The position numbers and the translations under genes were made by a program. From an uncultured Eubacteriales bacterium (GTDB taxonomy: Bacteria > Bacillota > Clostridia > Oscillospirales > Acutalibacteraceae), in NCBI GenBank assembly GCA_934615635.1, contig CAKTTT010000110.1, positions 1 to 8,014 of the forward strand: a stretch of 8,014 bases of DNA, read 5' to 3'. Positions 1-5,126 of this stretch are shown here, piece by piece (position 1 is the stretch's first letter; every line of letters starts with the position of its first letter). The notes below the pieces were generated by a model. It saw only the letters and a program-made list of their open reading frames with translations, was not told the DNA's origin and made no database searches.

Positions 1-1072
1 GGGTCCGGGCGGTGCGGCGCACGCTGTCTCGGCGGAATTTGGCGCATTCCAGAAAGAGGTCCCGGGTATCCTCCTTGATCTCGCTGTTAAGGCCGCCCAT
101 GATGCCCGCCAGGCAGGAGGGCTTCTCCCCGTCGGCGATCACCAGCATATCGCCGGTGAGGGTGTGGTCCCGGCCGTCCAGGGTGGTGATGGCTTCCCCC
201 TCCCGGGCCCGGCGGACGATGATCTCGCCGCCGGCGATATCCCGCATATCAAAGGCGTGCATCGGCTGGCCGGTCTCCAGCATGACGAAATTGGTGATGT
301 CCACAATGTTGCTGATGGGCCGCATACCCGCCGCCTTCAGGCAACGCTTCATCCAATCGGGGGATTCGCCCATCCGGACGTTTTTCACCACCCGGCCGTA
401 GTACCGGGGGCAGAGCTCCGGATCCTCCACCGTGATGCGGATGTGGTCCCGGATATCCCCGCCCTTGACGGTGTAGGCCGGCGCCGGCGGATGGAAGGGC
501 TTTTTCAGCGCCACCGCCGCCTCCCGGGCCACGCCCAGGACGCTTTGGCAATCGGGGCGGTTGGCGGTGATCTTGAAATCGACGATCACGTCGTCCAGTT
601 GCAGCACCTGGCGCATATCGGTGCCCGGCGCCCAGTCGCCCTGGAGAATCAGGATGCCATGCACCTCCGCGCCGGGATAATCGCTTTCCTTGAGGCACAG
701 CTCCTCCCCAGAGCAGAGCATACCGTTGGAGGCGACGCCCCGCAGCTTGCCCTTTTTGATGTGCATCCCGTTGGGAAGTCGGGAATCATGGAGGGCGGCG
801 GGAACCAGCGCGCCCTCGAACACGTTGTCCGCGCCGGTGACGATCTGCACCGGCTCCTGGCCGCCCACGTCGATCTGGCAGATCTGCAGGCGGTCGGCGT
901 CGGGGTGCTTTTCCAGCTTGAGGATGCGCCCCGCCACCACGTTGCTCATAGAGGCGGACAGATCTTCCACGCTCTCCACCTCGAAGCCGCTCATGATCAT
1001 CTTTTCACAAAGCTCCTCCACGGGAACGTCCACGTCCACATAACGGCGGAGCCAGCTAAGGGAAATTTTCAT
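1..1072 (-). CDS. pheT: Phenylalanyl-tRNA synthetase beta subunit, N-terminal part (cut by window edge)
   Basis: Partial gene: 357 codons are present, under half of the usual ~800 residues; it runs off the left edge with no stop. PheT pairs with PheS in the (alpha-beta)2 cytosolic enzyme that charges tRNA-Phe. The translation begins MKISLSWLRRYV, typical for the family. An EMAP/OB-type tRNA-binding domain follows at about residues 40-150 (HPDADRL at 56-62, KLRGVASNGMLCSGEE at 109-124). The FKITANRPDCQSVLGVARE block is at 166-184, and the B3/4 (editing) domain starts at about 210 (RPISNIVDITNFVMLETGQP at 251-270). The ATG at 1070-1072 has GGAAAGGA about 10 nt upstream. It follows pheS after 30 nt, so it is co-transcribed and shares the T-box control. 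The catalytic-like B6/B7 and anticodon-binding regions lie outside the window. No internal stop or frameshift is seen. Confidence 0.97.
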   Translation of the reverse strand, partial: MKISLSWLRRYVDVDVPVEELCEKMIMSGFEVESVEDLSASMSNVVAGRILKLEKHPDADRLQICQIDVGGQEPVQIVTGADNVFEGALVPAALHDSRLPNGMHIKKGKLRGVASNGMLCSGEELCLKESDYPGAEVHGILILQGDWAPGTDMRQVLQLDDVIVDFKITANRPDCQSVLGVAREAAVALKKPFHPPAPAYTVKGGDIRDHIRITVEDPELCPRYYGRVVKNVRMGESPDWMKRCLKAAGMRPISNIVDITNFVMLETGQPMHAFDMRDIAGGEIIVRRAREGEAITTLDGRDHTLTGDMLVIADGEKPSCLAGIMGGLNSEIKEDTRDLFLECAKFRRDSVRRTART

Positions 1073-1102
1073 TATCCATTCGTCCTTTCCGGGAATATCC
1101 CA

Positions 1103-2125
1103 TTACTGAAACTGGCCGAGGAACCGCCGGTCGTTTTCAAACAGCAGCCGGATGTCGCTGATCTTATACCGGGTGGTGGTGAGCCGGTCCAGCCCGATGC
1201 CGAAGGCGAAGCCGGAATAGATTTCCGGGTCGATGCCGCAGCCCCGCAGCACGTTGGGGTGGACCATGCCCGCGCCTAGGATTTCGATCCAGCCCTCCCC
1301 CTTACATACCCGGCAGCCCTTGCCGCCGCAGGCGGCGCAGGTGGCGTCCACCTCGGCGCTGGGCTCGGTGAAGGGGAAGAAGGAGGGGCGGAAGCGCACC
1401 TTGGTCTCCGGCCCGTAGATTTCATGGGCGAACTGCTCCAGCACGCCCTTGAGGTCGCACATGGTGACGCCCTTGTCCACCACCAGCCCCTCCACCTGAT
1501 GGAACACGGGGGAGTGGGTGGCGTCCACCTCGTCGGCGCGGTACACCCGGCCGGGGGCGATGATGCGGATGGGGGGCTTGCGCTGCTCCATGATGCGCAC
1601 CTGGGCCGCGGAGGTCTGGGTGCGCAGCAGGATGTTGTCGGTGATATAGAAGGTGTCCTGCATATCCCGGGCGGGGTGATCCTGTGGCAGGTTCAGCGCC
1701 TCGAAGCAGTAGTGGTCGGTTTCCACCTCCGGGCCGTCCACGATGTCGAAGCCCATGGATTGGAAGATGTCGATCAGATCCGCCAGCACGATGTTCAGGG
1801 GATGCAGGCCGCCGGCCTCGGCTTTTTTGCCGGGCAGGGTGATGTCCAGCCGTTCCTCCCGCAGCCGTTTCTCCTTCAGCGCCGCCTGGACGGCGGATTC
1901 CCGCTCCTTCAGGGCGGCTTCCAGGGTGGCGCGCAGCTCGTTGACAAGCTGCCCCATCTTGGGACGCTCCTCGGCGGGGAGGGAGCCCATGCCCCGCAGC
2001 AGTTCGGTCAGCGGGCCCTTTTTGCCCATAACCCGCACCCGGAAATCCTCCAATTCCTTGGGCAGGGTCAGTTTCTCCAGTTCCTCCAGCGCCTGCCGGC
2101 GCAGCGCCTCCAATTTTTCCTTCAT
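1103..2125 (-). CDS. pheS: Phenylalanyl-tRNA synthetase alpha subunit
   Basis: Catalytic subunit of cytosolic PheRS, a class II aminoacyl-tRNA synthetase that makes Phe-tRNA from phenylalanine, ATP and tRNA. It has 340 residues, the normal bacterial length. The N-terminal ~90 residues are a charged helical (coiled-coil) arm. Class II motif 1 begins near HPLN (108-111). Motif 2 is at 192-213 (GRVYRADEVDATHSPVFHQ). The active-site loop RPSFFPFTEPSAEVD is at 246-260. A four-cysteine cluster (C263, C266, C271, C274), common in Firmicute PheS, precedes GWIEILGAGMV. Motif 3 is GFAFGIGLDRL (305-315). The start at 2125 is preferred because AAAGGG lies 7 nt upstream; an ATG two codons earlier (2131) would sit directly on that site. 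The same frame stays open to 2218, but that stretch is the T-box terminator. It is the first gene of the pheS-pheT operon. Confidence 0.98.
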   Translation of the reverse strand: MKEKLEALRRQALEELEKLTLPKELEDFRVRVMGKKGPLTELLRGMGSLPAEERPKMGQLVNELRATLEAALKERESAVQAALKEKRLREERLDITLPGKKAEAGGLHPLNIVLADLIDIFQSMGFDIVDGPEVETDHYCFEALNLPQDHPARDMQDTFYITDNILLRTQTSAAQVRIMEQRKPPIRIIAPGRVYRADEVDATHSPVFHQVEGLVVDKGVTMCDLKGVLEQFAHEIYGPETKVRFRPSFFPFTEPSAEVDATCAACGGKGCRVCKGEGWIEILGAGMVHPNVLRGCGIDPEIYSGFAFGIGLDRLTTTRYKISDIRLLFENDRRFLGQFQ

Positions 2126-2158
2126 AGCCATTCCCTTTCTTTCCAATACATATCCATG

Positions 2159-2199
2159 AAAAATAAAAAAGCCTTCCTCCCTATAAAAGGGACGAAGAC
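2159..2199 (-). terminator. T-box attenuation terminator upstream of pheS
   Basis: Read on the minus strand, CTTCGTCCC (2197-2189) pairs with GGGAGGAAG (2181-2173), with one G-G mismatch. Two further pairs extend the base to 2199/2171. A run of T residues interrupted by a single A follows (2170-2159). It is an intrinsic terminator about 35 nt before the pheS start. Its 5' arm is also needed by the antiterminator (2188-2221), so the two folds exclude each other, as expected for transcription attenuation. Confidence 0.9.
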
Positions 2200-2418
2200 A
2201 GCGTCTGCGTGGTACCACCCTGGTTCATGCCGCTCCAAGCGGCATCTCCTGCGACCGGTAACGGGGTCGGCCGTCGCCGCCTACCAGCCCGGGGATTTCC
2301 CGCACGTTCAGCGGCGCCGCTCCGGAGTGAACCTCGGCCCTGTCCGTGCGCAGGTTGCTTTCAGCCGGTGACAACCCTCTCTGCCGCGTCGGTTTCAGCG
2401 CGTACTTTCTCCATCAGC
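2188..2418 (-). promoter_or_regulatory. T-box riboswitch leader sensing tRNA-Phe
   Basis: This leader binds uncharged tRNA-Phe and then allows read-through into pheST. On the minus strand it contains the T-box core AGGGTGGTACCACGC (2221-2207). AGGG (2221-2218) pairs with CCCT (2191-2188) across a 7-nt bulge TGGTACC, and an inner AGAC/GTCT helix completes the antiterminator. The UGGU of the bulge matches the ACCA end expected for tRNA-Phe (discriminator A). Upstream are a perfect 7-bp hairpin (2227-2245, stem III type), a Stem I apical GGTTG/CAACC hairpin (2353-2376) and an AGUA specifier-loop motif (2406-2403). The only well-placed phenylalanine codon is UUC at 2331-2329, followed by ACTCCGGAGC; this is the likely specifier. 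The 5' end is placed from the promoter and is approximate. Confidence 0.93.
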
Positions 2419-2422
2419 GCGT

Positions 2423-2452
2423 TATATATATTTAGGATATCACATCTTTCAA
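2423..2452 (-). promoter_or_regulatory. Sigma-A type promoter of pheST
   Basis: On the minus strand, TTGAAA (2452-2447) is followed by an A+T-rich TATATATAAC (2430-2421). Depending on which TATATA is used, the spacer is 16 or 18 nt. Transcription would start near 2416-2420, just ahead of the T-box Stem I. The position relative to the leader is the main support. Confidence 0.75.
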
Positions 2453-2669
2453 GCGATTGCAAGTCCGAATTTGCGGAGTCCCTCTGAAGAAAAGGGCCGG
2501 CGGTGTTTGCAGGCCGTCCGGCGACGCCGGCTGCAAGGGCGCTGGAGCCGCCGGGAAAGCCTTCAGGCGCGCGCCTTGTCGGGCAGGGGGAAGCGGCTGA
2601 AAAATTCCACGGAGGAATTCTCCCGGGGGAGTCCGCTGCATAAAATAGATTACAATTCCGTTTTATTTA
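2453..2669. other. Intergenic block with strong inverted repeats, no gene recognised
   Basis: This G+C-rich spacer between the divergent pheST and glmS promoters holds no convincing gene. It contains CCGGCGG/CCGCCGG (2497-2503/2548-2554) enclosing TTGCAG/CTGCAA (2507-2512/2531-2536), which stacks on CCGGC-GAC-GCCGG (2518-2530). A 12-bp palindrome AGGCGCGCGCCT lies at 2565-2576. A second foldable unit has AGCGG/CCGCT (2592-2596/2633-2637) closing AATTCC/GGAATT (2603-2608/2614-2619) and CTCCC/GGGAG (2620-2624/2627-2631). The last ~30 bases (2640-2669) are A+T-rich and may act as an upstream element for the glmS promoter. No U-tract follows any hairpin on either strand, so these are not plain terminators. 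Short open frames here lack ribosome sites and family resemblance. Confidence 0.55.
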
Positions 2670-2698
2670 TTGAAACGGACCGTGTTATGCAGTAAAAT
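2670..2698 (+). promoter_or_regulatory. Strong sigma-A type promoter of glmS
   Basis: TTGAAA (2670-2675), a 17-nt spacer and TAAAAT (2693-2698) make a near-consensus promoter; an A+T-rich stretch precedes the -35. Start of transcription is expected near 2705, giving a leader of about 85-90 nt before the glmS ATG. Confidence 0.85.
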
Positions 2699-2721
2699 GG
2701 GACCGGCTCCTTCATTTTGTG

Positions 2722-2770
2722 GGATGAGGGAGGAAAACCCTGCAGAGGCCCGCCGACCGGCGGGTCATCC
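2722..2770 (+). promoter_or_regulatory. Foldable glmS leader, possible three-way junction RNA
   Basis: GGATGA (2722-2727) can pair perfectly with TCATCC (2765-2770). Inside are GGG/CCC (2728-2730/2738-2740, loop AGGAAAA) and a perfect 6-bp hairpin CCCGCC-GACC-GGCGGG (2749-2764), joined by TGCAGAGG. The result is a compact three-way junction ending just before the glmS ribosome-binding region. I do not recognise it as a known riboswitch class, and it lacks the glmS ribozyme core. It may be only a G+C-rich leader fold. Confidence 0.4.
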
Positions 2771-2791
2771 GGGAAAGGATTTGGAGTGCGT

Positions 2792-4621
2792 ATGTGTGGA
2801 ATTGTGGGATTTATCGGCCGGAAGCCGGCGGCACCGCTGCTGCTGGAGGGGCTGGCCAAGCTGGAGTATCGCGGCTATGACTCCGCGGGGATCGCGCTGG
2901 TAAGCGAAGCGGGGATCGAAATTCATAAGGCGAAGGGACGGCTGCAGATTTTAAGCGACATGATCGGCGGCGGCGAAGGGATGGAGGCCGCCGTGGGCAT
3001 CGGCCATACCCGTTGGGCCACGCACGGCAAGCCCAGCGATGAAAATTCCCATCCCCACCGCAGCGCCAGCGGCCGCTTCGCGGTGGTACATAACGGGATC
3101 ATCGAAAACTACGCCGCGCTGAAAAAGCAACTGATGGAGGAGGGCGTGCAGTTCCTGTCCGAAACGGATACGGAGGTGGTGGCGCACCTGATCGAAAAAA
3201 ACTACCACGGGGATTTTCTGGCCGCCGTGCGGGCCGCCATCGCCCTGCTGGAGGGTTCCTACGCCCTGGGGGTGCTGTGCAGCGAGCATCCGGAGGAGAT
3301 GATCGCGGTGCGCAACGCCAGCCCCCTGATCGTCGGCTTGTCGCCGGAGGGCAATTTCATCGCGTCGGATATCCCCGCCCTGCTGGCCCATACCCGCCGG
3401 ATTCTTCAATTGGCGGATCATGAGGTGGTGCGGCTGACGGTGGACGGGGCAGAGGTGTTCGACCGGGCGGGGAATCCGGTGGAAAAGAAGGAGATGATCG
3501 TGGACTGGGATGTGTCCAGCGCGGAAAAAGGGGGCTACGCCCATTTCATGATCAAGGAGATCATGGAGCAGCCCCAGGCCCTGTCCGCCACCATCTCTCC
3601 CAGAATCGACGCCAGCGGCGGGATCGTGCTGGACGGCATCAGCCTCACCGAGGAGGAGCTGCGCAGGTTCAACCGGCTGTATATCGTCGCCTGCGGCTCC
3701 GCCTATCACGCGGGCGTGGTGGGAAAATATGTGCTGGAGAAGCTGGCCCGGATCCCGGTGGAGGTGGATCTGGCGTCGGAGTTCCGCTACCGGGATCCCA
3801 TTGTGGACGAGAGGACGCTGGTCGTCATCATCAGCCAGTCGGGCGAGACCGCCGATACCCTGGCCGCCCTGCGGGAGGCCAAGCGCCGGGGCGCCCGGGT
3901 GCTGTCGGTGGTGAACGTGGTGGGCAGCTCCATCGCCGCCGAAAGCGACGACGTGCTGTATACCTGGGCGGGACCGGAAATCTCGGTGGCCACCACCAAG
4001 GCGTATTCCACCCAGCTCACCATGCTGTATATCCTCGCCTTTTACATTGCCCATAAGCTGGGGCATATCGACGATCGCAGCCTGCGGCGGCTGCTCAGCG
4101 CCCTGATCCGGCTGCCGGATATGGTGGCGGGCATTCTGCGCCAGGCACCGGAGCTGGCCCAGCTGGCCCAGCGGTACGCCTACCTGGAGCACGCCTATTT
4201 CATCGGCCGGAATCTGGATTACGCCGTGGCCCTGGAGGCCTCTCTCAAGCTCAAGGAGATCAGCTATATCCACTCGGAGGCCTACGCCGCCGGGGAGCTC
4301 AAGCACGGCACCATCTCTTTGATCGAGGAAGGCACCTTTGTGGTGGCGCTGGCCTGCTGCGACAAGCTGTTTGAAAAAACCATGTCCAACATCAAGGAGG
4401 TCAAGGCCCGGGGGGCGGAGGTGCTGATGATCACCACCGATGACAACCGGGATGATCTGCCGGATGTGGATCATGTGATCTACATCCCCAAAACCAATGA
4501 TCTGCTCATGCCCTCCCTGGAGGTGGTGCCCATGCAGTTGCTGGGCTATTATATCGCTCTGGCCCGGAAATGCGACATCGACAAGCCCCGTAACCTGGCG
4601 AAAAGCGTCACGGTGGAATAA
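2792..4621 (+). CDS. glmS: Glutamine--fructose-6-phosphate aminotransferase (isomerizing)
   Basis: This cytosolic enzyme makes glucosamine-6-phosphate from fructose-6-phosphate and glutamine, the first committed step to UDP-GlcNAc for peptidoglycan. It has 609 residues, the same length as E. coli GlmS. The start at 2792 is fixed by Met-Cys: Cys2 becomes the N-terminal nucleophile of the class II glutaminase domain (about 1-220; RGYDSAG 27-33, HTRWATHG 72-79, NGIIENY 101-107). Two SIS isomerase domains follow, with CGSAYHAG (301-308), SQSGETADT (348-356), ATTKAYSTQ (400-408) and HSEAYAAGELKHG (494-506). The C-terminal tail LAKSVTVE keeps the lysine that forms the sugar Schiff base. GGAG (2783-2786) lies 5 nt upstream and AAAGGA 12 nt upstream. 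The same frame is open 25 codons earlier, but that lies within the leader. It is monocistronic, with its own promoter and terminator, divergent from pheST. Confidence 0.98.
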   Translation: MCGIVGFIGRKPAAPLLLEGLAKLEYRGYDSAGIALVSEAGIEIHKAKGRLQILSDMIGGGEGMEAAVGIGHTRWATHGKPSDENSHPHRSASGRFAVVHNGIIENYAALKKQLMEEGVQFLSETDTEVVAHLIEKNYHGDFLAAVRAAIALLEGSYALGVLCSEHPEEMIAVRNASPLIVGLSPEGNFIASDIPALLAHTRRILQLADHEVVRLTVDGAEVFDRAGNPVEKKEMIVDWDVSSAEKGGYAHFMIKEIMEQPQALSATISPRIDASGGIVLDGISLTEEELRRFNRLYIVACGSAYHAGVVGKYVLEKLARIPVEVDLASEFRYRDPIVDERTLVVIISQSGETADTLAALREAKRRGARVLSVVNVVGSSIAAESDDVLYTWAGPEISVATTKAYSTQLTMLYILAFYIAHKLGHIDDRSLRRLLSALIRLPDMVAGILRQAPELAQLAQRYAYLEHAYFIGRNLDYAVALEASLKLKEISYIHSEAYAAGELKHGTISLIEEGTFVVALACCDKLFEKTMSNIKEVKARGAEVLMITTDDNRDDLPDVDHVIYIPKTNDLLMPSLEVVPMQLLGYYIALARKCDIDKPRNLAKSVTVE

Positions 4622-4641
4622 AAGGCAGGCCTTGCTGAAAA

Positions 4642-4683
4642 AGCGGCGTCGGAATGGAAGCATTTTGACGCCGCTCCTCTTTA
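4642..4683 (+). terminator. Intrinsic terminator of glmS
   Basis: AGCGGCGTC (4642-4650) pairs perfectly with GACGCCGCT (4667-4675) over a 16-nt loop, 20 nt after the glmS stop, followed by CCTCTTTA. The T-tract is short and interrupted, so termination may be partial. Confidence 0.7.
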
Positions 4684-4709
4684 CCCGCCCTGATGTTTTA
4701 TGGTATACT
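4680..4709 (+). promoter_or_regulatory. Candidate extended -10 promoter 1
   Basis: TGGTATACT (4701-4709) fits TGnTATAAT with one change; a weak TTTACC (4680-4685) is 18 nt upstream of the hexamer. A 10-bp palindrome covers the expected start point. No gene follows closely, so a transcript would be either a non-coding RNA or a long leader to the SPFH gene. Confidence 0.4.
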
Positions 4710-4710
4710 A

Positions 4711-4733
4711 TAGAAAACCCGGAGGGTTTTCTA
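4711..4733. repeat. Perfect 10-bp inverted repeat (possible operator or hairpin)
   Basis: TAGAAAACCC (4711-4720) and GGGTTTTCTA (4724-4733) are perfect inverted repeats around GGA. It starts two bases after a TATACT -10 box, where a repressor operator would lie. No T-tract follows on the plus strand, and the minus strand continues TATAGTATACC, so it is not a standard terminator. Confidence 0.6.
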
Positions 4734-4735
4734 AA

Positions 4736-4791
4736 CAAAAATGCTGTCGCTGCGAGGCAGCTCCCGGTGCTGGCGCACCAACGCATTTTTG
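4736..4791. repeat. 56-bp inverted-repeat element folding as a three-way junction
   Basis: The ends CAAAAATGC (4736-4744) and GCATTTTTG (4783-4791) are perfect 9-bp inverted repeats. They enclose two perfect 5-bp hairpins: GCTGC-GAG-GCAGC (4749-4761) and GGTGC-TGGC-GCACC (4766-4779). Linkers are TGTC, TCCC and AAC. The arrangement folds equally on both strands as a compact three-way junction. It matches no RNA family I know. A dispersed intergenic repeat (REP-like) is the main alternative to a functional RNA. Confidence 0.6.
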
Positions 4792-4810
4792 CGGTCTCTG
4801 CGTATCTTCA

Positions 4811-4819
4811 TGGTATAAT
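4811..4819 (+). promoter_or_regulatory. Candidate extended -10 promoter 2
   Basis: TGGTATAAT is an exact TGnTATAAT extended -10. No good -35 is seen (TTGCGG at 4789-4794 is 19 nt away). The 9-bp inverted repeat GACACAGCC/GGCTGTGTC begins two bases after it. Confidence 0.45.
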
Positions 4820-4820
4820 G

Positions 4821-4920
4821 GACACAGCCCATAAAGGGATAATGTCGGAATTTAGCGGCTGTGTCTTCGCGTTTGCCCCTTGTGCAAACGCCCGGCCCGG
4901 GTGGTTGTATCGGCACAGCC
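4821..4920 (+). other. Inverted-repeat cluster with two alternative 9-bp helices
   Basis: GACACAGCC (4821-4829) pairs perfectly with GGCTGTGTC (4857-4865). The same arm can instead pair with GGCACAGCC (4912-4920), with one G-U. The second option encloses the perfect 8-bp hairpin GCGTTTGC/GCAAACGC (4869-4891) and the short palindrome CCCGGCCCGGG (4891-4901). No open frame here looks coding. Function is unknown: structured RNA, attenuator-like leader of the downstream SPFH gene, or repeat element. Confidence 0.45.
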
Positions 4921-4940
4921 CCCGATGGGAGGGTGTCGGA
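4823..4940. repeat. Imperfect 27-bp direct repeat, 91 bp apart
   Basis: Copy 1 (4823-4849) and copy 2 (4914-4940) align without gaps as CACAGCCC, 5 variable bases, GGGA, 3 variable bases, TGTCGGA. That is 19 fixed positions of 27. A further GTGTCGGA at 4953-4960 lies exactly 20 bp after the GTGTCGGA at 4933-4940, just upstream of the third extended -10. Confidence 0.55.
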
Positions 4941-4966
4941 TTGCCCCCAGCAGTGTCGGACTTGTG

Positions 4967-4975
4967 TGGTATAAT
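4967..4975 (+). promoter_or_regulatory. Candidate promoter of the SPFH/zinc-ribbon unit
   Basis: TGGTATAAT is an exact extended -10; transcription would start near 4982, giving a leader of about 145 nt. No -35 hexamer is seen at the right distance. Two GTGTCGGA direct repeats (4933-4940 and 4953-4960, period 20) flank the -35 position, which would suit an activator, but this is inferred. Confidence 0.55.
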
Positions 4976-5126
4976 AAAGAGACATGGAAAGGGCGGCGGG
5001 TTTTCCCTGCCGTATCCCGCGTTTTACCGCCGGACGCCCCGTCGCGCGAATCCGGAATGGCGGCGGGCGGCGGAGAGATGAGAAACCGGATGTTCAGCGT
5101 TCAAAAGAGCAGAAAGAAGGTAGGAT

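Noticed and set aside
164..1279. 371-codon plus-strand open frame opposite pheT and the end of pheS
   Set aside because: Antisense to two well-supported genes; composition is typical of the reverse complement of G+C-rich coding DNA.
2126..2218. N-terminal extension of PheS by 31 residues
   Set aside because: The extension is encoded by the T-box terminator, and the shorter start gives the normal family length with a proper ribosome site.
1424..2371. 315-codon plus-strand open frame opposite pheS and its T-box
   Set aside because: It crosses both the pheS coding region and the T-box RNA, is rich in His/Gly/Gln repeats, and resembles no family.
2536..2630. Possible glmS ribozyme (GGCGCTGGAGC resembles the cleavage-site segment; CGGAGGAATTCTCCCGG resembles a downstream core segment)
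   Set aside because: The GACGAGG and GUUUAUCGA-type core segments are missing, no P1 pairing can be drawn from the first segment, and the glmS promoter lies downstream of it at 2670-2698.
2951..4786. 611-codon open frame on the minus strand opposite glmS
   Set aside because: It is antisense to an intact glmS, has His/Gly/Gln-rich low-complexity composition, no ribosome site and no recognisable domain. It is a by-product of G+C-rich third codon positions.
4497..5081. 194-codon plus-strand frame running from inside glmS into the spacer
   Set aside because: It starts out of frame inside glmS, passes through the glmS terminator and several hairpins, and shows no domain.
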